64,000 bases of DNA from Gimesia chilikensis (GCF_008329715.1 NZ_VTSR01000008.1:124001-188000), one strand, 5' to 3'. Shown: positions 52,046-62,419, numbered from the stretch's first letter. Program-made: numbers and translations. Notes: generated by a model not told the origin, from the sequence alone.

Positions 52046-53962
52046 ATGCCGACTCTTTTTCAAAAACCGACAATTCTGATCATACTGGCTTTTGTGTTCT
52101 GCGTTTCCGTTTCGGACTCCTCACACGCAGCAGAAACATCCGGGGAACCTGATTCCACGGCCAGCAAAACCGCTATTGCGCTCAACTACTGTCGCGCCGC
52201 GTTCTACCGCATCAGGAAAACCGGTTCCAAAGAGGTAATGTATGAGGAGCGGGAAAAGATCCTCAATAACCTGAACCTCAACGGCATCGGTGATGAGAAA
52301 GTCATCAAACTCTACTCATCAGTGCTCGATGAAATCGCACAGGTTGAGATCGCGGACCAGGAACGCGAATACTTCAAGAACAAACATAATTACCAGGCTC
52401 GCCAGAAAGTGGCCATCAACGCGCTGGCACTCACGACCGATGTACTCACATTGCAGTTTGGCAGTGCCGTCCGCACGGGTGCCAACAGCTGGTGGGACTA
52501 TCGGAATGTCCAGGCGCAGAAAGACCTTGATCTCTGGAAAGTCGATAAGCAGCGCATGGAGACGGTGATCTCCAAATCGACCCTCTTCCTGGACACCTTC
52601 TGGAAACTGGCCCAGGAGAAAAAGATTCCGGATCAATGGCTGATCCGGGATGTGGATCTCGATGCGCTGGATGAAGCCATGCAGGAGCAGAACCCGCGCG
52701 TGCGTTTGCGGATTCTAAAGCGCATGGAACGCTTCATGAGCCACTACCCTCCGTACTGGTATTACGTTGCCCGTACACAGCAGGCTCAGGGGCAACTGTT
52801 CGCCGCCTCGCAGACCTATACCGAACTGGCGAGTATCGGAGAAGGCTATTTCCGGCGAGATGACATGCTGGCTTCGGGCACGGCCAACCTGGCCAGTATT
52901 CGCGACTACCTGGGACAACCGGGTGCCGCACAGATGGCGATGAAATCACAAACCTATTCCAGCGAAGTCTGGGAAGCCAACCTGCTCTGTTCGCAGATCC
53001 TGCAGAAGCATCAGCAGGCGGATGAAGCGGAAGAAGCCATCCTGCGGAATCTGGACGTCGATCTGGAAACCCGGCAAAGCTCGGTCGCCCTGCTTTCGCT
53101 TTATTACAAGACAAATAACAAGCAGAAAATGATGGCCCAGCTGAATCAGCCCAAGGTCGTGAAATCGGTTCCGGTCCCTACGTTGATTCAATGTGCCATG
53201 TTCCTGGGAGCAGACAAAATGCCTCCGGTTGCCACTGCGCAGATTGAATCCTCACTCTACGTCTACCCGCAGCTCCATTTTGGTGCAGACGATATCGTCA
53301 TTGCTTCCACTGGTAACTGGCATCTGCACATGTCTCAGGCGGAGCTGGTGATGGCAAACAAAACCTATTCCCGCCCCCGGCTTGCCACCGGACAAAATGA
53401 AGTTCATGCCCGTTTTGAACGGGTCGCCGAATTTGGAAATCCGTTTGCGAACTCAGGCCTGGCCAGTGCGCAACCTAAACTGCGATTGAAATATCCGGAC
53501 GGGTCCAGTCTGGAACTGATGCTGGCTTCAAACCCACAGGATCGCAAACAGATTGACGTCGGTAATGCTCTGAACACACTCAAAGCACCTCCCGGCCAGC
53601 ACTACCGGATTGTTGGTGCAGAAATTCAGGGTCAGCGGATCGCCTTCAATGACAAAGCCATCGTTGACGACGGGCGACGCATTGTGAGACAGAAACCACA
53701 ACCAGTCATGGATGCACCACGGCTGTCGCAGGACGAGCCTCGTCCGCAGCAGCCCGCCGCTGAGCAGACTCTCCAGGCCGAAACGAAGTCGAAACTTCCG
53801 ACCCTGGATGTACCTGAGTTGGGCATCCCCCAGTCTCCTCCGCCAATCCCGGCCCTCTCCTTTGATCCGGGCACATTCGAGGAGGAGCAGGATATCCAGA
53901 AAGGGAAAAAAGGGACGGTAGTCAGCTTTCCAGCCCCTCCTGAAGAGACGAATGTACCGTAA
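52046..53962 (+). CDS. Secreted helical-repeat protein of unknown function
   Basis: 638 residues from an ATG with AAGGAG at good spacing. A signal peptide (TILIILAFVFCVSVSDSSHAA) leads a helical N-terminal region (about 40-200). TPR-like pairs follow (about 215-360: ALDEAMQEQNPRVRLRILKRMERFMSHYPPYWYYVARTQQAQGQLFAASQTYTELA). A beta-rich domain comes next (about 395-540, with QLHFGADDIVIASTGNWHLHMSQAELVM), and the tail is Pro/Gln/Glu-rich and disordered. No catalytic motif is evident. It may scaffold envelope assembly. I cannot name a family. Neighbours (DegT-like gene upstream, rlmN downstream) do not suggest a role. Confidence 0.7.
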   Translation: MPTLFQKPTILIILAFVFCVSVSDSSHAAETSGEPDSTASKTAIALNYCRAAFYRIRKTGSKEVMYEEREKILNNLNLNGIGDEKVIKLYSSVLDEIAQVEIADQEREYFKNKHNYQARQKVAINALALTTDVLTLQFGSAVRTGANSWWDYRNVQAQKDLDLWKVDKQRMETVISKSTLFLDTFWKLAQEKKIPDQWLIRDVDLDALDEAMQEQNPRVRLRILKRMERFMSHYPPYWYYVARTQQAQGQLFAASQTYTELASIGEGYFRRDDMLASGTANLASIRDYLGQPGAAQMAMKSQTYSSEVWEANLLCSQILQKHQQADEAEEAILRNLDVDLETRQSSVALLSLYYKTNNKQKMMAQLNQPKVVKSVPVPTLIQCAMFLGADKMPPVATAQIESSLYVYPQLHFGADDIVIASTGNWHLHMSQAELVMANKTYSRPRLATGQNEVHARFERVAEFGNPFANSGLASAQPKLRLKYPDGSSLELMLASNPQDRKQIDVGNALNTLKAPPGQHYRIVGAEIQGQRIAFNDKAIVDDGRRIVRQKPQPVMDAPRLSQDEPRPQQPAAEQTLQAETKSKLPTLDVPELGIPQSPPPIPALSFDPGTFEEEQDIQKGKKGTVVSFPAPPEETNVP

Positions 53963-54168
53963 ATCCGGCAGAAACGGGTTCAGACCGGACTAGAATTAGA
54001 AATCTGGTCCGATAAATAGTAGTCATCTGCCCCGGTCCCCGATATGATGACAGCAACGTATCCCGGCCCTGCTTTTCCGGTGCCGGTGCAAAATCGCGAC
54101 TTTTATTATTTGCGAAACCGATTCGCCGCGTCCAGACCGACCGCGAACGCACGCTTGAGCCAGAAACC

Positions 54169-55275
54169 ATGCTTTCTTCCGAAAATGTTCCGTCCACCGC
54201 TTCTCCTGTCGAAGCAGGTCGACTCCCCCTGATTACCGATCTCACCCGGGAACAACTTGCCCAGTGGTGCATCGATCACGGTTCGTCTTCTTATCGCGCA
54301 GACCAGATTCGTCGCTGGATTTTTACCAAACGCGTCAACGATTTTGACGCCATGCACGACATCTCTAAAAAGTTTCGCGATCTGCTGAAAGAGAACTTCC
54401 GGCTGTTTTCGACTACGATCGTCAAACAGCAGACCGCAAAGGACCGCACGGAAAAGCTACTTCTGGAACTGGAAGACGGACACCACGTCGAATGCGTGCT
54501 GATGCGGGAGCCCAAGCGGAATACCGTCTGTATCAGTACCCAGGTCGGCTGTGCGATGGGTTGCGTCTTCTGCGCCAGCGGACTGCTGGGACTGACCCGG
54601 AATCTGTCGATGGGCGAGATTCTGGAACAGATTCTCCGTCTGGACCGCGTGATCGATGAAGACGAACGCATCTCCAACATTGTGGTCATGGGAATCGGCG
54701 AGCCGCTGGCCAATCTCTCGGCACTGATTCCTGCCCTGGATACATTAAATCACAAAGGTGGCATGGGGATTGGTGCCCGTAAGATTACGGTCTCTACAGT
54801 CGGTCTTCCTGCAAAAATCCGGGAACTGGCGGACGTCAACAAATCATACATCCTCGCCGTTTCTCTGCACGCCCCCAACGATGTCCTCCGCGATCAGATC
54901 GTTCCCACGAATAATAAAATCGGGATCCAGAAAATCCTGGATGCCACCGATTACTACTACGTCACCACCGGCAGACGAGTGACCTTTGAGTACATCCTGC
55001 TGTCCGGCGTCAATGACAGTCCGGCTCACGCCCGCGAGCTGGCAGGCCTGCTCAAACACCGCAATGCCCACGTGAACCTGATTCCAGCCAACGGTGTAGA
55101 AGAGACCGGCTACCAGAGCCCCACCACAGCCGATGTCGATCGTTTCTTTATGACGCTGGCGAAAGGGGGCGTGAATGTCACTGTCCGCAAGCGTAAAGGG
55201 GACGACATCGATGCCGCCTGTGGCCAGTTGCGTCTGAACCGGGAAAAAGAAAAGGAAATGGTTCAGGTTCAATAG
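54169..55275 (+). CDS. rlmN: Dual-specificity 23S rRNA/tRNA methyltransferase RlmN (radical SAM)
   Basis: 368 residues. It methylates C2 of A2503 in 23S rRNA and A37 of some tRNAs. The radical SAM cluster cysteines are C128, C132 and C135 in VGCAMGCVFCASG. Other signatures are WIFTKRVNDFDAMHDISKKFRD near 50-71, KLLLELEDGHHVECVLM near 96-112, GLTRNLSMGEIL, MGIGEPLANL, KITVSTVG, LAVSLHAPND, LIPANGVEETGYQSP, and a C-terminal AACGQLR with the conserved substrate-bound Cys. The ATG at 54169 has no strong ribosome binding site, so a slightly different start is possible. Confidence 0.95.
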   Translation: MLSSENVPSTASPVEAGRLPLITDLTREQLAQWCIDHGSSSYRADQIRRWIFTKRVNDFDAMHDISKKFRDLLKENFRLFSTTIVKQQTAKDRTEKLLLELEDGHHVECVLMREPKRNTVCISTQVGCAMGCVFCASGLLGLTRNLSMGEILEQILRLDRVIDEDERISNIVVMGIGEPLANLSALIPALDTLNHKGGMGIGARKITVSTVGLPAKIRELADVNKSYILAVSLHAPNDVLRDQIVPTNNKIGIQKILDATDYYYVTTGRRVTFEYILLSGVNDSPAHARELAGLLKHRNAHVNLIPANGVEETGYQSPTTADVDRFFMTLAKGGVNVTVRKRKGDDIDAACGQLRLNREKEKEMVQVQ

Positions 55276-55299
55276 AATCCAGGAAACTGAATCAGTGGC

Positions 55300-55737
55300 T
55301 TAATCCAGATTGAAATCTTCGGGATGGAAATTAACCAGCACGTCGTCCCGGAACATCAGGTAGACGCTGCGACCGGTCTTATCCGGCCCCCATTTGTACG
55401 CGTCATCTGTCGTACGGAATGAACCACCGGTGGCTTTCAACCATTTGGAGGATTCCTGGAATTCCCCTTCTTCACCGAGTTCTTTCTCAACGCTGGCGCG
55501 TGACATGCCTGATTGCAGCCGGTGTTTCAAAATCCAGTTCAACGCATCAGGATCACGATCGGTGAGGAATAACATCCGCTGATGCTCTGCTTGACTGACT
55601 CGCTTCTCTGCTCGATGTGTGCCACTCGCCATACCGCTGTCCCAGTCGGGCATGGTTTCACATCCCGTATTCAGCAGCAGCGTGACGACAATACATGTCA
55701 TCCACGGTGCCATGGATCGTAGATTGGCCATGATCAT
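55300..55737 (-). CDS. Small lipoprotein of unknown function
   Basis: 145 residues. The signal (MTCIVVTLLLNTGC) ends in lipobox LNTGC, so the mature protein of about 120 residues is lipid-anchored in the envelope. The rest is charged, with a WILKHRLQSGMSRASVEKELGEEGEFQ segment that resembles the SmpA/OmlA-like (BamE) helix-turn pattern, where a short repeat follows G-M-S-x-x-x-V. That similarity is weak, and a BamE role is only a suggestion. An internal ATG at 55731 is an equal start choice. It is convergent with rlmN (24 bases apart) and divergent from the aldehyde dehydrogenase. Confidence 0.72.
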   Translation of the reverse strand: MIMANLRSMAPWMTCIVVTLLLNTGCETMPDWDSGMASGTHRAEKRVSQAEHQRMLFLTDRDPDALNWILKHRLQSGMSRASVEKELGEEGEFQESSKWLKATGGSFRTTDDAYKWGPDKTGRSVYLMFRDDVLVNFHPEDFNLD

Positions 55738-56075
55738 TTCCGTCTGATAAAAGGTCTTGAAGGTTGGGAGAGTGCGTCACTGGCGCGAAACAGAGTCAGT
55801 ACCGAGGATTGGAGAGAAGTGAATTCGGAGACGAGACTGTCCCATGAAATGTGGGTCGTTTTTTAGCAGAATATCCGAATCCTGCCAAGATCAGATTTCA
55901 CCAGCAACATGCCTCATTAAACGCTTAACTGACAGTAGCTTAAGGCCATATTCCCCCTGCAAAACCAAAATCGGTTCTTTCGCTGGCTTGTCAGATTCCT
56001 GCCGCACGTCTATTCTGAAATTGAAGGACGCGTTTGTTCCCCAGAGTTACTCCGTTCCGGAAGGTTTCGATCAAG
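55738..56075. other. Divergent intergenic region, 338 bp
   Basis: It lies between the lipoprotein (minus) and the aldehyde dehydrogenase (plus). No gene or clear promoter found; frames open here overlap the dehydrogenase start and are not supported. Confidence 0.35.
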
Positions 56076-57494
56076 ATGAAAATGTTTTGCGCTGGCCAGT
56101 GGCAGGATACCAAACAGTCAATCAATGTGACGAACCCCTTTGATCAGTCGGTCATTGATACAGTTCCCCAGGGAAGCGGCGAGGACATCCAGAACGCCGT
56201 AAGTGTGCTGGAGCGGGGGGCACAGATCATGAAATCCATGACGGCCTATGATCGCAGCGTGATCCTGCAGAAAGCAGCGGAACTGATGCTGGAACGTCAG
56301 GACGATCTGGCCCGCACCATCAGCCTGGAAGTCGGAAAGATCCTGGGTGAAGGTCAAGTCGAAGCCAGCCGCAGTGCTGAAGTGATTCGGCTTTCTGGAG
56401 AAGAAGCCCGACGTATGACCGGTGAAATGATTCCACTGGAAGGAAACGCGGGCGGAAAAAACAAACTCGGCTTCACCCTGCGGGTTCCCTGTGGCATCGT
56501 GGCTGCGATTACTCCGTTCAACTTCCCACTGAACCTGGTCTGCCACAAAGTCGGCCCTGCCATTGCTGCGGGGAATGCGATCCTGATCAAACCCGCCAGC
56601 GACACGCCACTCTCTGCACTGAAGCTGACGGAGATCCTGCTCGAAGCCGGCCTGCCTCCCGAAGCCATCGCCTGCGTCACCGGTCCCGGGGGAGAAATCG
56701 GCCGCGCCATCTGCACCGACACCCGCATTCGCAAAATCAGCTTCACAGGTTCTTACGAGGTCGGAACCAAAATCTGTGAAATGGCCGGCATGAAACGTGT
56801 GACAATGGAACTGGGCAGCAATAGTCCCGTGGTCATTATGGACGATGCCGATCTGGAAAAAGCTGCCACCGCAATTACGATGGCCGGCTATGCCAATGCT
56901 GGTCAAGTCTGTATCTCGGCACAGCGGATTCTGACTTCCTCCAAAGTCAAAACCGATTTCGTCGATCTACTGAAATCCAAAGTCGATGTGCTGCAGACCG
57001 GTAATCAACTGGAAGAAGGCACCAAAATCGGCCCCATGGTCCGGGAATCGGATGCCAGCCGGGTTGAGCAGTGGGTTAACGAAGCCGTCAGCCAGGGAGC
57101 ACGCCTGATTACCGGGGGCCAGCGACAGGGAGCCATTTATGCCCCCACCATTCTGGACGACACTACGCCGGAAATGCAGGTCGTCAAAGACGAAATCTTT
57201 GGCCCCGCGGTCGCTCTGTCATACTTCGATGACATCGATGAAGCCGTCCGGTTGGCCAATGACACCACCTACGGACTGTCAGCCGGCATCTTTACACAGG
57301 ATATCGATCGGGCCATGAAGTTCGCCCGCCATGTAGAAAGCGGCAACATTCACATCAACTGGTCCAGCCAGTGGCGGGCCGATGCGATGCCTTACGGTGG
57401 TCTGAAACACAGCGGCACCGGTAAAGAAGGCCCCAAGTACGCCATTCATGAAATGAGTGAAGAAAAGATGGTGGTAATGCATCTCACGGACTGA
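56076..57494 (+). CDS. NAD(P)-dependent aldehyde dehydrogenase
   Basis: 472 residues from the ATG at 56076; a TTG at 56034 would add 14. The catalytic Cys279 lies in AGQVCISAQR and the general base Glu245 in MELGSNSPVV. The nucleotide fold shows GIVAAITPFNFPLNLVCHKVGPAIAAGNAILIKPASDTPLSALKLTE, and SFTGSYEVGTKI follows. The C-terminal ALDH block is NIHINWSSQWRADAMPYGGLKHSG. The substrate range (lactaldehyde, phosphonoacetaldehyde, succinate semialdehyde or similar) cannot be fixed; neighbours do not help. A class 3-type membrane anchor is absent, so the protein is cytoplasmic. Confidence 0.93.
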   Translation: MKMFCAGQWQDTKQSINVTNPFDQSVIDTVPQGSGEDIQNAVSVLERGAQIMKSMTAYDRSVILQKAAELMLERQDDLARTISLEVGKILGEGQVEASRSAEVIRLSGEEARRMTGEMIPLEGNAGGKNKLGFTLRVPCGIVAAITPFNFPLNLVCHKVGPAIAAGNAILIKPASDTPLSALKLTEILLEAGLPPEAIACVTGPGGEIGRAICTDTRIRKISFTGSYEVGTKICEMAGMKRVTMELGSNSPVVIMDDADLEKAATAITMAGYANAGQVCISAQRILTSSKVKTDFVDLLKSKVDVLQTGNQLEEGTKIGPMVRESDASRVEQWVNEAVSQGARLITGGQRQGAIYAPTILDDTTPEMQVVKDEIFGPAVALSYFDDIDEAVRLANDTTYGLSAGIFTQDIDRAMKFARHVESGNIHINWSSQWRADAMPYGGLKHSGTGKEGPKYAIHEMSEEKMVVMHLTD

Positions 57495-57522
57495 CCCCCC
57501 GCGAGTCGTTTCCCGATTCGGA

Positions 57523-58221
57523 TTACTTCACCACGTACTGTTCCAGGGTTTTGCCTTCACGGTATTTTCCGGACTGCTTGGCCTGAAACATTTCGTTCGT
57601 CTTGACGTCAATCGCGGTGAGATAGTTGCCGCGATAGGCGGCTGTATCGAGACAGACCCAGCCATCAAAGACCAGCGGCTTACCTGATTTTTGCGCGGTA
57701 TGTCCACAGATAATCCTTCGTCCGGAGGGGTCGGGCTCTTCGGTCCCTTTGAGTCGATCCCAGCGGAGTTCCTGTGGAGTCAGATCTTCCAGCGGCACTC
57801 CCGGCACAGCTGTGGCATGCACGAAAATGTCGGTGTCCGTTTCGTAGTAATCGAGGGCGGTAGCCATGAAAATCCGGTGCTCTTCCGGGATGAGGTCATA
57901 GCGTCCCCCGTAGGAATCCAGGGCTTCCTTTCCACCATGCTGCAACCAGGTGGACTCCCAGCGTCCTCCATTGAGTCCGTCCAGCATCATCTCTTCGTGA
58001 TTCCCCTTGAGCATCACGAGCTTACAAGTGGACTTCAGATCCAGCAGCATTTCGATGACATGCTTGGTACCTGGACCACGGTCAACAGCATCCCCCAGAC
58101 AGACGACGGTATCTTCGCGTTTGAGCTCCAGATGGTACAGAATCGTCCCCAGCGCAACATCACAACCGTGAATGTCACCGATCGCAATCGTACGTCCTTG
58201 CTGAGTCGTTTGATCCATCAC
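57523..58221 (-). CDS. Calcineurin-like metallophosphatase (PrpA/PP1-like serine/threonine phosphatase)
   Basis: 232 residues, small and cytoplasmic. The three metal motifs are clear: GDIHGC near 18-23, LGDAVDRGPG near 41-50, and LKGNHEEM near 74-81. A later CGHTAQKSGKPLVFDGWVCLDTA keeps the fourth ligand block (H-T-x-x). This type dephosphorylates Ser/Thr, or in some cases Ap4A (ApaH). The two ATG codons at 58221 and 58218 are equal choices. It is convergent with the aldehyde dehydrogenase. It lies about 114 bases downstream of argG in the same direction. Confidence 0.9.
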   Translation of the reverse strand: MMDQTTQQGRTIAIGDIHGCDVALGTILYHLELKREDTVVCLGDAVDRGPGTKHVIEMLLDLKSTCKLVMLKGNHEEMMLDGLNGGRWESTWLQHGGKEALDSYGGRYDLIPEEHRIFMATALDYYETDTDIFVHATAVPGVPLEDLTPQELRWDRLKGTEEPDPSGRRIICGHTAQKSGKPLVFDGWVCLDTAAYRGNYLTAIDVKTNEMFQAKQSGKYREGKTLEQYVVK

Positions 58222-58335
58222 GCGACTATCCTGTTTGAAGTCAACCTGAAAACAGCCTGGGGGACCGGCTTCCGGAGTCAGCTGCGACAGTCAGAGCTGC
58301 GCAACTGAACCACGGATAATTACCGGTTGGTGTGA

Positions 58336-59592
58336 TCAGGATTTATCGGATTGACTGGGGGGCATAATCCGGGTCGGTTTCGAACTCGGTTCCCCCTTCA
58401 ACAACTGCTGGCGGGCTTGTGTCTGTTGTGCCAGCCCGTGAATACGAATGAAGCCCAGGGCAGTCTCGTGCGGGAACTGGTCGCCTTCTTCGTAGGTCGC
58501 CAGTTCGGGACTGTAAAGGCTGTGTTCGCTCTTCAGACCGGTTACGGTGTGATTTCCTTTATACAGCGAGACGCGCACTGTTCCGGAAACAAACCGCTGG
58601 TTCTTTTCCACAAACCCCATCAGGTCCTGATGGAAAGAGCTGTACCAGAGACCATCGTAAATAATATCGCTGCAAGTCTGGCTGACGAACGTTTTGAATC
58701 GCAGTGACTGCCGACTGAGTGTCAGGTATTCCAGTTCACGGTGTGCGTTGTGCAAAATCACGGCAGCGGGTGCTTCGTAAATTTCACGACTCTTGATACC
58801 GACGAGACGGTTCTCAACGTGGTCGATCCGGCCAATGCCGTGCTCACCGCCGATTGTATTCAGGTGTGCGATCAGGTCAGCACCGTCCATCTCCTTACCA
58901 TCGATGGCGATGGGACGTCCCTGCTCGAATTCGATTTCCAGCTCAACGGGTTGATCGGGAGCATCCTGCGGAGCCACGGTCCACTTGTAAGCTTCTTTTG
59001 GGGGAGCTACCCAGGGATCTTCCAGCACGCCCGCTTCCACAGAACGGCCCCAGAGGTTCTGGTCGATACTGAAGATGCTTTCCTTCGTGGCTTCAACTTC
59101 GATTCCATGTTCTTTGGCGTACTGCAGCTCTTCAGTACGTGTCCATTTCCACTCACGAACGGGGGCAATGATTTTCAGCTGCGGTGCCAGGGTCTGGAAG
59201 GAGACATCGAAGCGAACCTGGTCATTACCTTTACCGGTACAACCATGTGCGACAGCGGTTGCCCCGTGTTCTTTCGCGACTTCCACCATCCGGTGTGCAA
59301 TCAGCGGACGGCCCAGAGCAGTCGCCAGGGGGTACTTACCTTCGTACATGGTGCCTGCCATCAGAGAAGGCCAGACGAAAAAGTCGACGAACATGTTTCG
59401 CACATCTTCGATCACGGCTTCTACGGCACCGGTTTTGATCGCTTTTTCCTTGATTCCATCCACGTCGCGACCCTGGCCAAGATCACAGGTATAGGTGATC
59501 ACGTCCATGTCATATTTTTCATTGATCCACTTAACGGCGACGGAAGTATCCAGACCACCACTGTATGCCAGAACTACTTTTTCTCTTGCCAC
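58336..59592 (-). CDS. argG: Argininosuccinate synthase
   Basis: 418 residues from a GTG start, slightly longer than the usual 400 or so, with a Lys/Pro/Ser-rich tail. It joins citrulline and aspartate with ATP in arginine synthesis. VVLAYSGGLDTSVAVKWI near 6-23 is the PP-loop. VITYTCDLGQGRDVDGI, HGCTGKGNDQVRF, APVREWKWTRTEELQYAKEHGI and SIDQNLWGRS follow in the normal order. No argH or other arginine genes are next to it. The GTG start is the first in the frame that gives the canonical N-terminus. Confidence 0.95.
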   Translation of the reverse strand: MAREKVVLAYSGGLDTSVAVKWINEKYDMDVITYTCDLGQGRDVDGIKEKAIKTGAVEAVIEDVRNMFVDFFVWPSLMAGTMYEGKYPLATALGRPLIAHRMVEVAKEHGATAVAHGCTGKGNDQVRFDVSFQTLAPQLKIIAPVREWKWTRTEELQYAKEHGIEVEATKESIFSIDQNLWGRSVEAGVLEDPWVAPPKEAYKWTVAPQDAPDQPVELEIEFEQGRPIAIDGKEMDGADLIAHLNTIGGEHGIGRIDHVENRLVGIKSREIYEAPAAVILHNAHRELEYLTLSRQSLRFKTFVSQTCSDIIYDGLWYSSFHQDLMGFVEKNQRFVSGTVRVSLYKGNHTVTGLKSEHSLYSPELATYEEGDQFPHETALGFIRIHGLAQQTQARQQLLKGEPSSKPTRIMPPSQSDKS

Positions 59593-59795
59593 GAAATTCT
59601 ACCAATCTTCTGGAATTGAAGGAGTAAAGAAACGAATTCGACGGAATCTGCGAACGATGCAAATGGTACTATGATCGAAACGCATCCGCAATGCGCACAT
59701 TCTAACATTCTGAGCCGCAAAATACGAAATCTGCTGCCTGAAAGCCGGATGACTTCCACAACCGTTCAGCCACCACAGACGCAACAGATATGATA

Positions 59796-59828
59796 AAAGC
59801 ACCCGACAGAACTACTGTCGGGTGCTTT
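59796..59828 (-). terminator. Perfect 14-bp hairpin, terminator of groL
   Basis: AAAGCACCCGACAG (59796-59809) pairs exactly with CTGTCGGGTGCTTT (59815-59828) around AACTA. On the minus strand the stem is followed by a T-rich run (CTTTTATC), and it lies 33 bases after the groL stop. It may also act on plus-strand readthrough. Confidence 0.88.
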
Positions 59829-59861
59829 CGCATCTATTAAAAAACGGGACGTAACCTGCGT

Positions 59862-61463
59862 TTAGTGCAGGTCGTCGTCGCCATGGTCATCCTTGCCTTT
59901 TTCAGCGATCAGAGCATCGCTGGTCAGCAGCAGGGTTGAAACACTGGCGGAATTCTGCAGAGCGGACCGGGTCACGCGGGTCGGGTCAATGATCCCGGTT
60001 TTGACCAGATCTTCGTACTTGGAAGTGGCGGCATTGTAGCCCATGTTGCCTTCCAATTCCGAAACCTTTTCGCAAACAACGCTACCATCGTCGCCGGCAT
60101 TGTTGGCGATCGAAGTCAGTGGAGCACGGCAGGCACGCAGAATGATTTCGTAACCCACTTTTTCTTCTTCAGACAGACCGGTTGGTTTGCAGGCAGAAGA
60201 GCTTCGCAGCAGAGCAACGCCACCACCGGGAAGAATCCCTTCAGCAACTGCAGCCCGTACAGCGTGCAGAGCGTCTTCGACACGTGCTTTCTTTTCTTTC
60301 ATTTCGCTTTCTGTAGCGGCACCCACGTTGATCTGGGCAACACCACCGGACAGCTTGGCAATCCGTTCTTCCAGTTTTTCTTTGTCGTAGTCGCTGGTGG
60401 AGTTTTCCAGTTCGCGACGAATCTGGTCGATACGGGCTTTGATTTCGCCTGGCTTTCCACCACCTTCGATGATGGTGGTATTGTCTTTGTCGACGGTCAC
60501 TTTCTTAGCGACGCCCAGGTCAGACAGCTGCAGGTTTTCCAGCTGAATTCCGAGGTCTTCGAAAATGGCCTGACCACCAACCATGATGGCGATGTCCTGC
60601 AGCATGGCTTTACGACGGTCACCGTAACCAGGAGCTTTGACAGCACTGCAGCGGAAAGTACCACGCAGCTTGTTGATCACGAGAGTCGAGAGGGCTTCGC
60701 CTTCGATGTCTTCAGCGATGATCAGCAGCGGCTTGCCGGCGTTAACCACTTTTTCCAGAACAGGAACCAGGTCCTTGATGTTGGAAATCTTCTTTTCGTG
60801 TACCAGCACGTAGCAGTCTTCCAGTTCGCAAGACATGCTCTGAGGATCGGTCACGAAGTAAGGTGAGAGGTAACCACGATCGAACTGCATCCCTTCGACA
60901 ACTTCGAAGCTGGTCTGCAGGCTCTGTCCTTCTTCAACGGTGATCACGCCATCTTTACCGACCTGCTCCATAGCGTCAGCCAGGATCTTGCCGATTTCTT
61001 CATCGCCGTTAGAAGCGACTTTACCAACCTGAGAGATGGCCTTTTTGTTTTTGCACTCGATGGACATCTTGTGAAGTTTGTCCACGATGTCTTCGACAGC
61101 TTTGTCCATGCCACGCTTCATGGCAATCGGGCTGACGCCGGCAACAACAGACTTCAAGCCTTCGTTGTAGATCGCTTCAGCCATGATGGTTGCAGTTGTG
61201 GTTCCGTCACCGGCAATGTCAGATGTTTTGCTGGCAACTTCACGCACCATGCGGGCACCCATGTCTTCGAACTTGTCAGACAGTTCGATTTCGCGGGCAA
61301 CAGATACACCGTCTTTGGTTACAGTTGGAGAACCAAAGCTTTTCTCGAGAATGACGTTACGACCTTTTGGCCCGAGAGTGACACGAACCGCTTTTGCCAG
61401 CTTGCTGATGCCGCGTCGCATCGCTTCCTGAGCTTCCTGATCGAAGGCAATCATTTTTGCCAT
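59862..61463 (-). CDS. groL: Chaperonin GroEL (60 kDa)
   Basis: 533 residues. It forms the double-ring folding chamber with Gro[38 protein letters not shown] and the ATP-binding [14 protein letters not shown] are intact, as are [28 protein letters not shown] and [12 protein letters not shown]. The C-terminus ends DDHGDDDLH, acidic and with His, in place of the flexible Gly-Gly-Met repeat of E. coli GroEL. Planctomycetes often carry several groEL copies, and this may be one with a special role. The ATG has GGAG upstream. It lies 98 bases after groES and ends at a strong terminator. Confidence 0.96.
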   Translation of the reverse strand: MAKMIAFDQEAQEAMRRGISKLAKAVRVTLGPKGRNVILEKSFGSPTVTKDGVSVAREIELSDKFEDMGARMVREVASKTSDIAGDGTTTATIMAEAIYNEGLKSVVAGVSPIAMKRGMDKAVEDIVDKLHKMSIECKNKKAISQVGKVASNGDEEIGKILADAMEQVGKDGVITVEEGQSLQTSFEVVEGMQFDRGYLSPYFVTDPQSMSCELEDCYVLVHEKKISNIKDLVPVLEKVVNAGKPLLIIAEDIEGEALSTLVINKLRGTFRCSAVKAPGYGDRRKAMLQDIAIMVGGQAIFEDLGIQLENLQLSDLGVAKKVTVDKDNTTIIEGGGKPGEIKARIDQIRRELENSTSDYDKEKLEERIAKLSGGVAQINVGAATESEMKEKKARVEDALHAVRAAVAEGILPGGGVALLRSSSACKPTGLSEEEKVGYEIILRACRAPLTSIANNAGDDGSVVCEKVSELEGNMGYNAATSKYEDLVKTGIIDPTRVTRSALQNSASVSTLLLTSDALIAEKGKDDHGDDDLH

Positions 61464-61561
61464 TTCACTATATCTCCATGTACGCAGTATGAAATATTAA
61501 GGGAAGAGTCATCGCTTCACCCAGCCGGGGAGCGATGATCCGGTAATACAACAATGACAGC

Positions 61562-61879
61562 CTAGTAAGTTGCCAGAATGTCACTTTCGCGGAGCAGCAG
61601 GTATTCTTCTCCGCCGATTTTGATTTCATCCCCGCCATAAGGGCTGAAAATGACACGGTCGCCCTCTTTTACCGTCAATGGCAGCTTGGTTCCGTCAGAT
61701 TTGACGTGTCCATCTCCCACGGCGACCACTTCACCACGCTGTGGTTTATTCTGGGCACTGTCTGGTAAAACAATCCCACCTGCGGTGGTTGATTCTGCAA
61801 CTTCTCTTTTCAGAACGACTTTGTCACCAAGAGGGACAATACGGGCGCCTTTGCTTGCTTTGGCAGCCTTCTTCGCCAT
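61562..61879 (-). CDS. groES: Co-chaperonin GroES
   Basis: 105 residues, with a short Lys/Ala-rich extension before the fold ([56 protein letters not shown]). [24 protein letters not shown] closes the protein. The mobile loop ([13 protein letters not shown]) that binds GroEL is intact. An AGGAG site precedes the ATG. It is the first gene of groES-groL on the minus strand. I looked for the CIRCE inverted repeat that HrcA binds before groES in many bacteria and did not find it. Confidence 0.96.
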   Translation of the reverse strand: MAKKAAKASKGARIVPLGDKVVLKREVAESTTAGGIVLPDSAQNKPQRGEVVAVGDGHVKSDGTKLPLTVKEGDRVIFSPYGGDEIKIGGEEYLLLRESDILATY

Positions 61880-62419
61880 TGGGATCTCCTAGTTTGCTTT
61901 GATTTCGACTCAAATGTCTTCACATCGGTGTGATTTATGATCTGTGGTGGCTGTAGGCCAGACCACAACAACACATTTCTCAGCTCAGATCTGATGGCAG
62001 ACCTCAGCGTACCCGGACCAGATGCGAACGCCGTGCCTATTTGCCGATTAATCTCTAAGAGCAAAATATATATACACTTAAGAAATTACACCCAAATAAC
62101 GACATGTCAGGTTTGCTGCCGGACAGTCGTGCGCGATTCAAATTCGCTGCCATATTGGCAGCGCCAGCACATTCACGTTCCGAGGCATCCGATCCAGAGG
62201 CAGTCTGAATAATCTGAGAGAAAACCAGGGAATTCAAATTGACACAGATGTTAAAATAGGTAATATCGCTACAAATCCAACCCATTGACATTCCTGAGCT
62301 CTCAATCAGGGGCTGATCTTCTCAAATCAGCGGCGGTTCACACCGCTCCACTCTTATTCAAGATCCTCGCACACTCTCTCTCTGTTTCAATCACGATCCA
62401 TAACAGGAGACCGAGAGAC
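61880..62419. other. Divergent intergenic region, 540 bp
   Basis: It holds the promoter of groES (minus) and that of the TPR gene (plus), but neither is clear by eye: on the minus strand only a weak TTGGGT with TATATA at 17 bases stands out near 62060-62095. No CIRCE element (TTAGCACTC-N9-GAGTGCTAA) is present. Open frames here are not supported as genes. Confidence 0.4.

Noticed and set aside
61937-62212. 91-codon plus-strand frame between groES and the TPR gene
   Set aside because: Composition is unlike neighbouring proteins (many Cys, His and Ser), no ribosome binding site; likely chance.
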